A stretch of DNA of 64,000 bases from Candidatus Wallbacteria bacterium (GCA_016213845.1 JACQZN010000060.1:1-64000), one strand, 5' to 3'. Shown: positions 13,644-22,187, counted from the first letter of the stretch. Numbers and translations: made by a program. Notes: a model not told the origin generated them from the letters alone.

Positions 13644-14474
13644 ATGAGCGGCGAGCAGACAGGCAGTGCAGTGGAAGGGCGCTTCGAGTTCGGCGAGAAC
13701 TGGCGGGTGTTCCTCGACGTCGTCGACGAGAGGCGCATCGCAGATTCGGAAGCCGCGCTGACGAAGCTCTTGCGGCTGGACGGTCTGCGCGGGAAGCGGT
13801 TCCTCGACATCGGCTCGGGAAGCGGACTCTCGTCGCTGGCGGCGCGGCGGATGGGGGCCACCGTGCGGTCGTTCGACTATGATCCGGCCTCGGTCTGGTG
13901 CACCAGCGAGCTGCGGAGGCGCTACTTCCCGGAAGACCCGGACTGGGTCGTGAGCCGCGGAGATGTGCTGAGCGCGGAGTTCGTGGGCACGCTGGGCCAG
14001 TTCGACGTGGTCTACTCGTGGGGCGTGCTGCACCACACGGGGGCGATGTGGAGAGCGCTCGATGCGGCTGCCGGCCTCGTGGCGCCCGGCGGCACGCTCT
14101 GCGTGGCGCTCTACAACGACCAGGGAATCTACAGTCGCGCCTGGAGCGTCGTGAAGCGGGTCTACGTGGGGCTCCCCGCGATGCTGCGACTTCCGTACGT
14201 GGCGCTCGTCTATGCGCCGATCGAGCTTCGACATCTCGCACGCTGCTGCCTCACGCTCGAGCTGGGACGATATCTGCGCAGGCTCGTGGAGGGTCGCACC
14301 GCGCGCGGCATGAGCCGGTGGCGGGACATCGTCGACTGGGTCGGCGGCTGGCCGTTCGAGGTCGCGAGCCCCGAGACGGTGTTCCGGTTCTTCCGGGATC
14401 GCGGGATGCGGCTCGAAGAGATGACGACCTGCGGGGGCGGAATGGGCTGTAACGAGTTCGTGTTCCGTAAGTGA
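13644..14474 (+). CDS. class I SAM-dependent methyltransferase
   Basis: 276 aa. FLDIGSGSGLSSLAA is motif I, SFDYDP is the SAM-ribose acidic strand end, and FDVVYSWGVLHHTG is motif IV/post-I of Methyltransf_11-type enzymes. The C-terminal ~120 residues (ARGMSRWRDIVDWVGGWPFE) resemble the tail found in methyltransferases of glycan and secondary-metabolite clusters. It stands alone on the plus strand between two minus-strand glycosyltransferase operons, so it has its own promoter. Substrate unknown. Confidence 0.85.
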   Translation: MSGEQTGSAVEGRFEFGENWRVFLDVVDERRIADSEAALTKLLRLDGLRGKRFLDIGSGSGLSSLAARRMGATVRSFDYDPASVWCTSELRRRYFPEDPDWVVSRGDVLSAEFVGTLGQFDVVYSWGVLHHTGAMWRALDAAAGLVAPGGTLCVALYNDQGIYSRAWSVVKRVYVGLPAMLRLPYVALVYAPIELRHLARCCLTLELGRYLRRLVEGRTARGMSRWRDIVDWVGGWPFEVASPETVFRFFRDRGMRLEEMTTCGGGMGCNEFVFRK

Positions 14475-14480
14475 AGCGGC

Positions 14481-15596
14481 TCAGCCTGCCACGACGGACT
14501 CGAGCAGCCGGGCCGTGGCCGTGACCATGCGCTCGACGGAGAAGTTCTGCTCGATCCACGCGACGAGCGCCGCGGGCTCGGGGCGGGGCGCCCGTAGCGT
14601 GGCCAGAAGAGCTGCGGACAGCGCCTGGGGGTTTCGCGGCGGCACGACGGTGCCGTGGGGTCCGGCCAGCCGCGCGGAATCCCCGACGTCGGTGACCACG
14701 CACGGGACGCCGCAGGCCATGGCCTCGGCAGGCGTGTTGGGAAAGCCCTCGCTGATGGACGAGGAGACGAGCAGGTCGAGCGCCGAGTAGACGGCGCGCA
14801 TGTCGCGACGCTCGCCGGCCCAGATCAAGCGGGCATCCAGACCCAGCCGGGCGGCCCGGGCTCGCAGGGAAGCGGAGTAGTCCCGCGCACCCCCGCCGAC
14901 GACGACGAACCGCGCTTCGGGGCGTTCGGCGGCGACGAGCGCCGCAGCCTCGAGGAACACGGGGTGGTCCTTGATGGGATCGAGGCGTGCAACAAGACCT
15001 ATGAGAGGATTCGAGTCCTCGAGGCCCCACGCGCGGCGGACCGCCAGGCGTTCCTCGGGGGCAGGGAACCAGGCGCGCGTGTCGATGCCGTTGGCGACCA
15101 CTTCCATGCGCGGCGCGTGGTAGCCCTGGGATCGGTGGTAGGCCAGACCCGCTTCCGAGTTGAAGATCACCATGTCCGCCAGGGCCGAGGCGTGAGCGGA
15201 GAGCCGGAAGGTCCAGCGCGCGAACCGGTCGTAGAGGGTCAAGTCCATGTCGGCCGCGCGGACCGCCCAGACGATCCGCGCGGGCCGGACAAGGGGACGG
15301 AGGCCGGCCGCCAGGAGGTTGGGGACCACCAGGTAGGAGAGCAGCACTTCCGGCTGCTCGCGGCGCACGGCGGCCAGCAGGCGTGCGAGGAAGCCGGCGA
15401 GGTCCCATCGCGAGCGTTTCTCTAGCGAGTGGAGCCGCACGCCGGAGGCGGCCAGCTCGGGCGGCGGTGCGGGGACGGGGTACATCGAGAGCACGGTCAC
15501 GTCGTGCTCCGCCAGCGCCAGGCCGCGCGCCAGCACGGCCAGCTGCCGTTCGGCGCCGCCGGTCTGGAGCGAGCGTGTGAGGAAGACAATCTTCAT
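14481..15596 (-). CDS. GT4 family glycosyltransferase
   Basis: 371 aa. GT-B fold with the N-terminal loop FLTRSLQTGGAERQL, VARLDPIKDH at the domain junction and SSSISEGFPNTPAEAMACG in the C-terminal donor-binding site (EX7E). Cytoplasmic retaining transferase for a surface glycan. Its ATG overlaps the TGA of the upstream GT4 gene (ATGA), so the two form a coupled pair. The C-terminal half is paralogous to that of the 10357-11508 enzyme. Confidence 0.9.
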   Translation of the reverse strand: MKIVFLTRSLQTGGAERQLAVLARGLALAEHDVTVLSMYPVPAPPPELAASGVRLHSLEKRSRWDLAGFLARLLAAVRREQPEVLLSYLVVPNLLAAGLRPLVRPARIVWAVRAADMDLTLYDRFARWTFRLSAHASALADMVIFNSEAGLAYHRSQGYHAPRMEVVANGIDTRAWFPAPEERLAVRRAWGLEDSNPLIGLVARLDPIKDHPVFLEAAALVAAERPEARFVVVGGGARDYSASLRARAARLGLDARLIWAGERRDMRAVYSALDLLVSSSISEGFPNTPAEAMACGVPCVVTDVGDSARLAGPHGTVVPPRNPQALSAALLATLRAPRPEPAALVAWIEQNFSVERMVTATARLLESVVAG

Positions 15597-16699
15597 CGCG
15601 TGGGCAGCTCGGCCAGCAGGTCGTCCCACATTTGGAGGACGCGCTCGGAAGCGAAGCGGGTGGTGACCTCCGAGGCGCGGGCACCCAGCGCCAAGCGCAG
15701 GTCCGGGTCCCGCAGCAAGCGGTCGAGGGCGGCGGCCAGCGCCGGGATGTCCAGGGGCGGGACCAGCAGCCCGTCGACGCCGTGACGGACGATCTCGCCG
15801 GGCCCGCTCGGGCAGTCGAAGCTGACGACGGGCAGGCCGCAGGCCATCGCCTCGCAGAGCGCGTTCGGGAATCCCTCAGAGCGCGAAGAGAGCACGAAGG
15901 CGTCGCAGCTGGCGAGGCAACCCTCGGGGTCGGAGGTCGCGCCCGGAAGGCGGATCCGGTCTGCTGCTGGACTTCGCCGGACCAGCGCCTCGAGCTCGGC
16001 GCGCATCGGCCCTTCGCCCCAGATCACGAGCTCCCAGTCCGGGTGATGCGCGACGATGGTGCCGAACGCCTCGATCAGCAGGTCGTAGCCCTTGAGGAAC
16101 TGCAAGCGCCCGAGCGCCCCAAGGCGATGGCGGCCGCTGGGCTCGCTGGTTCGCGGGCCGGCCGCGCGCGGCGCTTCGACCGGGTTGGGGATGACGCGGG
16201 TGGAGGCCTCGCGGAGCCCGGGGAGCCGCTTGCGGATGCTTTCTGTCTGCACGACCACTCGCCAGGCGAACGGGTAGAGAAGCCGCCGGGCCGCCCGCCA
16301 GGCGCGATCGCTTGCCTCTGCCGTGGGATCGCACCGCTCGCAGACCGCCAGCGGAATCCCCGAGCCGGCGGCCGCCAGGAGGGCCGTCACGTTGGTGCGG
16401 GTCATGAAGCAGACCACGACGGCCGGGGAGCCAGAGAGGAGCTCACGGCGTAGCGCTCGGATTCGGTGCAGCGTTCCGCGCAGGGCATCGAGCCCGGAGA
16501 CGGACTGGCGCAAGAGGTCCAGTCTTCGGACCCGTACGGCACTGTCCAGCGGAAAGAACGGCGGCGGAGCCGATTCGGGCTCGAAGGTGACGACCGTCAC
16601 CTGGTGGCGCGCAGTGCGGGTCCAGTGGTTTGCCAGGAGCGTCACGACGCGCTCGGCGCCTCCCATGGCCAAGGACGAGATGAGCAGGGTGACGTTCAC
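15593..16699 (-). CDS. GT4 family glycosyltransferase
   Basis: 368 aa from a GTG start. SSLAMGGAERVV is the N-terminal glycine loop; LGRLQFLKGYDLL and SSRSEGFPNALCEAMACGLP are the donor-site motifs. Similar in layout to GalNAc-alpha-GalNAc-PP-undecaprenol transferases (PglH/PglJ-like), although exact specificity cannot be assigned. First gene of the coupled GT4 pair, divergent from the pseudopilin gene at 16817. Confidence 0.88.
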   Translation of the reverse strand: MNVTLLISSLAMGGAERVVTLLANHWTRTARHQVTVVTFEPESAPPPFFPLDSAVRVRRLDLLRQSVSGLDALRGTLHRIRALRRELLSGSPAVVVCFMTRTNVTALLAAAGSGIPLAVCERCDPTAEASDRAWRAARRLLYPFAWRVVVQTESIRKRLPGLREASTRVIPNPVEAPRAAGPRTSEPSGRHRLGALGRLQFLKGYDLLIEAFGTIVAHHPDWELVIWGEGPMRAELEALVRRSPAADRIRLPGATSDPEGCLASCDAFVLSSRSEGFPNALCEAMACGLPVVSFDCPSGPGEIVRHGVDGLLVPPLDIPALAAALDRLLRDPDLRLALGARASEVTTRFASERVLQMWDDLLAELPTR

Positions 16700-16805
16700 T
16701 GCGGGCGCTCCGGCGCCGGATGGGTCATTGGAGGAGAGCCTAAGCTGGCGACGCTCAATTTCAGGACGGCTGGCAGCGTAGCAGGTCGATGCCGCGCCGG
16801 TACCC

Positions 16806-16811
16806 TATAAT
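16806..16811 (+). promoter_or_regulatory. -10 element directly in front of the pseudopilin gene
   Basis: A perfect TATAAT ends five bases before the ATG at 16817. Either the transcript starts at the initiation codon (leaderless) or translation begins at a nearby downstream ATG such as 16823. Confidence 0.4.
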
Positions 16812-16816
16812 GAAAG

Positions 16817-18676
16817 ATGACCATGCCAATGCTTCGGGCTCGGGGCTCGGCGCTCTACATCCTCCTCATCGTCATCACCATTCTGTTCATCCTGGGCGTC
16901 AGCCTGGTGCAGATGGTCGGGTTCGGCACGACCCAGATCAAGAAGCTCGGCCAGAACACCTACTCCCATTACCTGGCCGAAGCGGGCATCCACCTGGCCA
17001 TCCAGAAGCTCGAGAAGACCTTCGAGATGCCGCTGGTGAAGGGCGGGCAACCCAGGCCCGCGGGCGGCTCGACGTCCAACTCGGCCGCAGCGGGGGGCAG
17101 CGGGTTCCCCGAAGTAGCGGTCTCGCGCGAGCCGATGGAGGTCAACAAGGAGCTCCTGGAGCTGCTCGATATCGACCGAGCGCGCGAGTGGTCGCGCACC
17201 TACGACTTCGGCAACGCCGTGGTGAAGGGCTCCAAGATACGCGTGACCGCGGAGCTGTTCGGTGTGCAGAAGAACGAGTTCAGCTCCTACATCGATCGGG
17301 TCGAAGTCGTGCCGCAGGCGCTCGAGCAGTACCGCGAAAAGTCGAGCGACGACGAGGGCGGCGCCGCCCCCCCGGCGCCTCTGGGCGGCTGGAGCGGCCG
17401 TCTGAAGCTGACGTCCGTGGCCGAGCTCTACGGCACGCGCAGCATCGTCGAGGTCGTCAAGGGCATCAAGGTCATCGACTGCACGCCGCCGGCTCCGGAC
17501 CACACGCTCTTCGTCCACAGCAACAAGACGGAGTACCTGAAGGAAGGCAAGTTCATCCTCTCCAACTTGACCCTCCCCGACGTCATCCAGGACCTGCTCT
17601 TCGAGCTCGGCAACAAGATCAACGAGATGCTACGCCTGCAGCTCTCCGACGCCAAGACGGAGAGCCTGGGCAATCTATCGAAGATCAACGACATGCTCAC
17701 CAACAAGCTCGACGAGGGGAAGATGAGCGACGCCCTGAAGCTCGTCTACGAGCTGGCCCAGCACGCCAACGACGAGAAGATCAAGGACACGGTCGACAAC
17801 ATCATCCTCTCGCTCAACCCTCGCGATTGGGGCCGCGTCCGCACCAACGGCGTGCTGCACGTCTACCTCCCCTTCTTCGCCGCCGATGACATCATCAACT
17901 ACTTCGCCGACACCTCCATCTTCGGCCACCAGCGCCCCGAGATCGGCTACCTCTACAACGACAACCGCCTCCACGACCCGTACCTGTCGGTCTACACCCA
18001 CTTCGAGGGTTACATCTACAAGAACTACCGCCGCTTGAACCCACTCATCCTCGGCCCCACCAAGGAGCCGCAGGTGGTGCCGCCGCAGCGCTACACGATC
18101 AATACCCGCATGAACTACGTGAAGCGCTACCCGGAGCGCGAGGCCGTGCGGAACCTCAAGCGCCTGATCGAGCACGGCGCCAAGTTCGCCCACGTCCTCT
18201 ACAAGGAGAAGAAGAAGCTGGTCGGGACTCCCACGCAACCCCTCGACCTGAGCGGCATCACCTACTGCACCGAGGACCTCGTGCTGTCCGGCCCCTACCA
18301 GGGCCGCGGACTGATCGTCACCGAGAAGAACATCACCATCGCCGGCGACGTCACCGCCATGAGCGCCTCCGACATGCTCGGGATTGTGTCGCTGCAAGGC
18401 CAGATCCTGCTGAGGCCCACCTACACGAAGATCCAGGCAGGCATCTACAGCTTCGAGAGCCTGGCCGGCCTGAAGAACCAGCAGATCGACATCGAAGGCA
18501 ACCTCGCCTGCGAGAACCTCAACCGCGAGAAGATGCCCCGCTACCTCAGCTGCCGCTTCGACCCCGACCTGAAAAACCACATGGTCGACAACATCGTCGG
18601 CACCATCAGCCGCCGCGACATCAGCTACCGCGAGCTGCCCGTCGGCCAGGACATCGACGAAGCCGACGAGCCATGA
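16817..18676 (+). CDS. GspK/PilX-like pseudopilin with large extracytoplasmic domain
   Basis: 619 aa. A short basic leader (MTMPMLRARG) precedes a ~25-residue hydrophobic helix (SALYILLIVITILFILGV) and then SHYLAEAGIHLAIQKLE, the pattern at the start of PilX/GspK minor pilins. The Glu at mature position 5 is absent, as in GspK. The rest is a large soluble region (repeats of charged helices, then beta-rich sequence from ~450). The protein resembles in layout the 789-aa protein at 30390-32759. Likely a tip component of a type IV pilus or type II secretion pseudopilus. It overlaps tatC (ATGA). Confidence 0.7.
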   Translation: MTMPMLRARGSALYILLIVITILFILGVSLVQMVGFGTTQIKKLGQNTYSHYLAEAGIHLAIQKLEKTFEMPLVKGGQPRPAGGSTSNSAAAGGSGFPEVAVSREPMEVNKELLELLDIDRAREWSRTYDFGNAVVKGSKIRVTAELFGVQKNEFSSYIDRVEVVPQALEQYREKSSDDEGGAAPPAPLGGWSGRLKLTSVAELYGTRSIVEVVKGIKVIDCTPPAPDHTLFVHSNKTEYLKEGKFILSNLTLPDVIQDLLFELGNKINEMLRLQLSDAKTESLGNLSKINDMLTNKLDEGKMSDALKLVYELAQHANDEKIKDTVDNIILSLNPRDWGRVRTNGVLHVYLPFFAADDIINYFADTSIFGHQRPEIGYLYNDNRLHDPYLSVYTHFEGYIYKNYRRLNPLILGPTKEPQVVPPQRYTINTRMNYVKRYPEREAVRNLKRLIEHGAKFAHVLYKEKKKLVGTPTQPLDLSGITYCTEDLVLSGPYQGRGLIVTEKNITIAGDVTAMSASDMLGIVSLQGQILLRPTYTKIQAGIYSFESLAGLKNQQIDIEGNLACENLNREKMPRYLSCRFDPDLKNHMVDNIVGTISRRDISYRELPVGQDIDEADEP

Positions 18677-19620
18677 CCGCCCCCTCCGCTCATCCCGAGC
18701 CCGCCGAAGGCCCCTCCGCTCGTCCTGAGCCCGTCGAAGGACCCGCTCGTCCCGAGCCTGTCGAAGCCCCCTCCGCTCATCCCGAGCCTGTCGAAGGACC
18801 CGCTCGTCCCGAGCCCGTCGAAGCCCCCTCCGCTCATCCCGAGCCCGTCGGAGGCCCCTCCGCTCGTCCTGAGCTTGTCGAAGGACACTCCGCGAGTCTC
18901 CCCCCGCCCGAGGACGACGACGACGTCGTGATGTCGCTCGTCGACCATTTGACCGAGTTGCGCAATCGACTCCTGGTCTGCTTCTCGACGCTGGGCGGGA
19001 TGACGGTCGTCTGCCTCTTCTTCAGCGATCGCATCATCGGGTGGCTCAAGGCGACGGCGCCCGGAGACATGAAGTTCTACACCACGAACCCGACGGAGGT
19101 CTTCTCGGTCTACGTGAAGACCGCGGCGATCACGGCGCTGGTCCTCTCGGTGCCGGTGCTCTTCTACCAGCTCTGGGAGTTCATCCGCCCGGGCCTCAAG
19201 AAGACCGAGCGGCGCTACACGCGTATCTTCGTGCCGGCCTTCACGGCCTTCTTCTTCGTCGGGGCCGCCTTCGCCCGCTACGTCGCCGTCCCCATGGGCG
19301 TCTCGTTCCTGGTCGGATTTGCCGACGGCATCGCCGAACCGCTCTACACCGTGGGCGACTACACCAGCTTCGTCCTCCAGTTGATGCTGGTCTGCGGCAT
19401 GCTCTTCGAGTTCCCCATCGTGCTCTATCTGATGGGCTCCATGGGACTGGTCTCCAGCCCTCTGTTGCGAAAGAAGCGCAAGGTCGTCGTCTTCTGGATT
19501 TTCGTGATCTCGGCGCTCGTGACTCCCTCCACTGACGCCGGTACCCAGATGGCCATGGCGCTCCCCATCGTGGTGCTCTACGAGCTCACTCTGCTCCTGA
19601 TGCGCTTCCGCGGCATTTAG
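18673..19620 (+). CDS. tatC: Sec-independent translocase TatC with repeat-derived N-terminal tail
   Basis: 315 aa. The TatC core begins near residue 82 (LVDHLTELRNRLL, the conserved cytoplasmic motif). It continues with six predicted membrane helices and the family motifs FYTTNPTEVFSVYVK, FYQLWEFIRPGLKKTERR and ALVTPSTDAGTQMAMALP. TatC is the receptor for twin-arginine signal peptides and the core of the TatBC translocon. Typical TatC proteins start almost at the EHL/DHL motif. Here about 75 residues precede it, made of seven PEPVEG-type repeats encoded by a palindromic intergenic repeat. The ATG overlaps the pseudopilin stop. No tatA or tatB lies in the window. Confidence 0.95.
   Translation: MTAPSAHPEPAEGPSARPEPVEGPARPEPVEAPSAHPEPVEGPARPEPVEAPSAHPEPVGGPSARPELVEGHSASLPPPEDDDDVVMSLVDHLTELRNRLLVCFSTLGGMTVVCLFFSDRIIGWLKATAPGDMKFYTTNPTEVFSVYVKTAAITALVLSVPVLFYQLWEFIRPGLKKTERRYTRIFVPAFTAFFFVGAAFARYVAVPMGVSFLVGFADGIAEPLYTVGDYTSFVLQLMLVCGMLFEFPIVLYLMGSMGLVSSPLLRKKRKVVVFWIFVISALVTPSTDAGTQMAMALPIVVLYELTLLLMRFRGI
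18681..18893 (+). repeat. seven tandem copies of PEPVEG-encoding palindromic repeat
   Basis: Units of ~27-30 bp (core CCGAGCCCGTCGAAGG, variants with CCTGAGC and CTTGTCG) alternate CGCTCATC and CGCTCGTC starts. The same short palindromic repeat is known as a dispersed intergenic element in many bacteria. Here it is in frame within tatC, translated as (H/R)PEPVEG. Confidence 0.9.
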
Positions 19621-19651
19621 CTCCAATCCCGCGCCATGCCCCTTCGGCGCG

Positions 19652-19660
19652 TGGTAGAAT
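19652..19660 (+). promoter_or_regulatory. extended -10 promoter for the 60-aa gene
   Basis: TGG-TAGAAT lies 132 bases upstream of the ATG at 19793. The ~125-nt leader is AT-richer than its surroundings and contains small inverted repeats, such as GTGC...GCAC around an A-run. The length leaves room for post-transcriptional control. Confidence 0.5.
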
Positions 19661-19792
19661 ATGCCGACGGTAGAAATCGGCTCCTCGTGGGGCCGCCAAA
19701 AAAATGTGCACAAAAAACGCACCTTTCGCGGCGGTCACGCGTCCAACTGCCTGACGGGTCATAATCTTCGACTCAAGAGGTAACGACTTTCG

Positions 19793-19975
19793 ATGCGACG
19801 GTACGCAAAGCACATATCGCAATCCGGACTGCTGAACAGTCTCGGTAGCTGGACTTGCCAGGAAATCGGCGCGACGTTCGTCGTCCGCGCGACCGGCAAC
19901 CAGCGCTCCGCCGAAGCCATGTTCATCGATCCGCAGGCAGGCCAGGTGTGGTCAGGAGGCAGCTCTAGCGACTGA
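19793..19975 (+). CDS. small protein of unknown function (60 aa)
   Basis: No family recognised. The product is soluble, has one Cys (WTCQE) and ends in a Gly/Ser-rich tail. Support for a real gene comes from AGAGGT placed nine bases before the ATG, the extended -10 promoter at 19652 and an intrinsic terminator right after it at 20004. It is therefore a monocistronic unit between tatC and a sigma-factor gene. Confidence 0.7.
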   Translation: MRRYAKHISQSGLLNSLGSWTCQEIGATFVVRATGNQRSAEAMFIDPQAGQVWSGGSSSD

Positions 19976-20003
19976 GCTCTCCGCAAAGGCAAACCCCGAT
20001 CAC

Positions 20004-20034
20004 ACCGGCTTCCAAAAGAAGCCGGTTTTTGTTT
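20004..20034 (+). terminator. intrinsic terminator
   Basis: A 9-bp stem (ACCGGCTTC / GAAGCCGGT) with a CAAAA loop is followed by TTTTTGTTT. It ends the 60-aa gene transcript. Confidence 0.9.
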
Positions 20035-20101
20035 CTCCCCCCCCAAGACAGGTCCGTACCGCGCCCCCGGCGCACCGGGCCCCGACCCCCGATGGAACCA
20101 G

Positions 20102-21043
20102 GTGAATCCGATGCAGACGAACGTATTGGTGCTCCTCAACAAGGCCCCTCCCGACTGGCTGGGGCTGGCCGAGGAAGTCGCCACCCTGGGCGCTGCCCGC
20201 TACGGCGAGCTGGGCCTGGGCGCAAGCGAGCTGGCCGCCTGGATCGAGCAGGTCCGGCGACCTCGGAACGGTGAAGGCCCCGTCGCCGACGGGCTCCGCT
20301 TGAACCCCGACCTCTACCTGGCCGCCGCGCTCGCCAAGGGCGTCCCGGCTGCCTGGAGCCTCTGGCGCGAGCAGCTCGAGCTGCCGCTGGTGCGCTGGCT
20401 CACCCGCCTGGCAGGCGGCGTGAGGCTCGGCGAGGAGCTGGTGGCAGAGCTGGCCGGCGACCTCTTCGCGGGCAAGCTACGAGAGTACCGAGGCGACTCG
20501 GCTCTCCGGACCTGGCTGACGGTCGTGGCCAGGAACAGGCTCACCGACCGGCTGCGCAGCGAGGGCCGCCGAGGCGTCAGCCTCACGCTCTGGCAGGGCG
20601 GCGAACCCAGGCCTGAGCTGGAGGCTCCCGACACCGACGTGGTCGAGGAGGTCATCGGCCGCTTCGACGGTGAGAAGCTCGGCAAGGCTCTGCGCGAGGT
20701 CCTGGAGAGGCTGGGTGCCGACGAGAAGCGGCTCCTGGTGAGCTACTTCCTCCAGGGCACGCGAATGCGCGTGCTGGCACGGGACTACGGCGTGAACAGG
20801 ACCCAGGTCGGTCGGAGGCTCAAGGCCGTCTGCGCTCGGGTCCGGGCGCTCCTGGCGGCCAAGGGCGCCCCGATCAACGCCGACGAGGCCCCCGCCAACG
20901 TAACCGCCGAGGTACTCCGGTTGTTCTCGGACCCGGGCGACTCCCCCCGGCCCAGAAGGCCAGGCGCTGCCCGGTCGGCTCCCCGCCCGATCCTCGATGA
21001 GGACGCACAGGAGCTAGAGGTGGTGGCCGCCCTTGCAGGTTGA
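20102..21043 (+). CDS. ECF-like sigma-70 family RNA polymerase sigma factor
   Basis: 313 aa from GTG 20102 (or 310 from ATG 20111; no strong Shine-Dalgarno decides). Region 2-like sequence sits around residues 85-165 (FAGKLREYRGDSALRTWLTVVARNRLTDRLR). Region 4 is near 205-265 (ADEKRLLVSYFLQGTRMRVLARDYGVNRTQVGRRLKAV, a helix-turn-helix). A ~80-residue N-terminal extension and a ~50-residue disordered tail make it longer than usual ECF factors (~180 aa). No anti-sigma factor is adjacent. It ends in an intrinsic terminator, so it is probably monocistronic. Confidence 0.8.
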   Translation: MNPMQTNVLVLLNKAPPDWLGLAEEVATLGAARYGELGLGASELAAWIEQVRRPRNGEGPVADGLRLNPDLYLAAALAKGVPAAWSLWREQLELPLVRWLTRLAGGVRLGEELVAELAGDLFAGKLREYRGDSALRTWLTVVARNRLTDRLRSEGRRGVSLTLWQGGEPRPELEAPDTDVVEEVIGRFDGEKLGKALREVLERLGADEKRLLVSYFLQGTRMRVLARDYGVNRTQVGRRLKAVCARVRALLAAKGAPINADEAPANVTAEVLRLFSDPGDSPRPRRPGAARSAPRPILDEDAQELEVVAALAG

Positions 21044-21062
21044 TTGGACCCCACCCCGCGCT

Positions 21063-21094
21063 GGCAGACCGCGAAAAGTCTGCCGCTTTTTTTT
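21063..21094 (+). terminator. intrinsic terminator of the sigma-factor gene
   Basis: The stem GGCAGAC / GTCTGCC with loop CGCGAAAA is followed by GC and eight T residues. Confidence 0.9.
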
Positions 21095-21222
21095 GCCTGA
21101 ATTCCTGGCCGCCCGCGCCGTCCCGGCCCCCGACGAACTCACCCCGAACGCCTCGAAGGTCGATCCTGAGATCAGAGATGTTCGGCTTCGTCATGATGGG
21201 AAACCGGCCGGAAGATCGTTGG

Positions 21223-21296
21223 CCGAGAAACCGATGGCGTCTGCCTGTACCGGGTTTTACAAAACCCGGTACAGGCAGACGCCACCGGTTTCTCGG
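21223..21296. repeat. long near-perfect palindrome (36-bp arms, 2-nt loop)
   Basis: Arms 21223-21258 and 21261-21296 pair with one mismatch (21234/21285) around the loop AC. It is followed by CTCGGGCC direct repeats. It has no T-tract, so it is not a standard terminator, and it lies in a gene-free stretch between a terminator and a small secreted protein gene. Confidence 0.9.
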
Positions 21297-21339
21297 GCCT
21301 CTCGGGCCTTTCGGGGGGCGTTCCTGCCGGCTGAGCGGC

Positions 21340-21888
21340 GTGCTGGCCATCGGGGCAATCCTGGCGTTCGTGACGTGCCGGGCGGCTCAGCCGCTCTGCG
21401 AGCCGGGGCCGGGCATGTCCCGCTACGGTCTGGGCGGCACCGGACGCGTCGCCGGTGAGGACTCACCCGCGGGCAACTTGCGACTTCAAATCGGTCCCGT
21501 GGACGAGACCTCTTACAGCTATCGCCTCTCTCGCGAGGACCGGATGGGCCCCGCATCGGGCCGCGAAGGCTCGGAACGCGACGAGGGACTGTCGATGGAC
21601 TCGGACCCAGCCATGTCCGGCCACTCCCGGCGCGGCTTCGGGATGCGCTCCCGTCCGGACCTCTCCGCCGATCGGGACCCGGCGCACCCGGCCCGGTTCA
21701 TCTCCACGTCCCTGGCCGAGGTCCCCGTCTTGAATCGCCTGCGGTTCGGCGCCCTCGGCCCGGGGATCAACCTGGGTACCTACGACGGGGTGGGATTCAC
21801 CTTCGAGCTTCCCCGCGTCGGCCGCTCCGCACCGCTCCGAGGGTCTCCCGACTCGGCGGCCTTTCTTTCGATGAGCTACCGGTTCTGA
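21340..21888 (+). CDS. secreted protein of unknown function
   Basis: About 182 aa from a GTG that directly precedes the hydrophobic stretch VLAIGAILAFVTCRAA, a probable signal peptide. The frame is open upstream to 21040, but that part crosses the sigma-factor terminator and the palindrome and is unlikely to be coding. The mature part is rich in Arg/Asp/Gly/Ser and ends in AFLSMSYRF, a terminal aromatic pattern like outer-membrane or surface beta proteins. No family recognised. The start is uncertain because no clear Shine-Dalgarno is present. Confidence 0.45.
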   Translation: MLAIGAILAFVTCRAAQPLCEPGPGMSRYGLGGTGRVAGEDSPAGNLRLQIGPVDETSYSYRLSREDRMGPASGREGSERDEGLSMDSDPAMSGHSRRGFGMRSRPDLSADRDPAHPARFISTSLAEVPVLNRLRFGALGPGINLGTYDGVGFTFELPRVGRSAPLRGSPDSAAFLSMSYRF

Positions 21889-21994
21889 ACGATCGCCGGT
21901 CTCACACGCGGCTTGACTCCCCGGAGCCCGCTTCGGATGATGAACGTGGCCGGCAGCCATTGCCGGCGAACGCCACGCCAGGAGGTGATCCCCG

Positions 21995-22099
21995 ATGGGC
22001 AAGCACAAGAATGAAATGAAGCAGATCCACGCCAAGGCCAAGAACAAGAAGAAGGCCAAGCTCAAGGCAGCGAAGGCCGCCTCGAAGTCCGGCAAGTGA
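21995..22099 (+). CDS. 34-aa lysine-rich mini-protein
   Basis: A perfect AGGAGGTGAT Shine-Dalgarno lies just before the ATG (spacer CCCCG). The product is 34 residues with 14 lysines (MGKHKNEMKQIHAKAKNKKK...), strongly basic and helical in character (repeated KA steps), with no hydrophobic segment. Nucleic-acid or ribosome binding is a reasonable inference from charge alone. No family recognised. It sits 88 bases before the Nudix-Smr gene and could be co-transcribed with it. Confidence 0.7.
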   Translation: MGKHKNEMKQIHAKAKNKKKAKLKAAKAASKSGK

Positions 22100-22187
22100 C
22101 GCCTGCGCCCCGCGGCTCGGCCGCGAGGCAGACGGCAGCCCCACGAGCCTGCACCCGGACACGCGAGGTCGACCGGGAGGTGACGTC

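Noticed and set aside
16806..16816. Second start at 16789 for the pseudopilin
   Set aside because: That frame differs from the pilin frame and encodes a His/Arg/Gly-rich shadow.
18625..19722. Minus-strand frame with FDKLRTSG/FDRLGMSG repeats
   Set aside because: It is the reverse reading of the PEPVEG repeat DNA and of tatC; not a separate gene.
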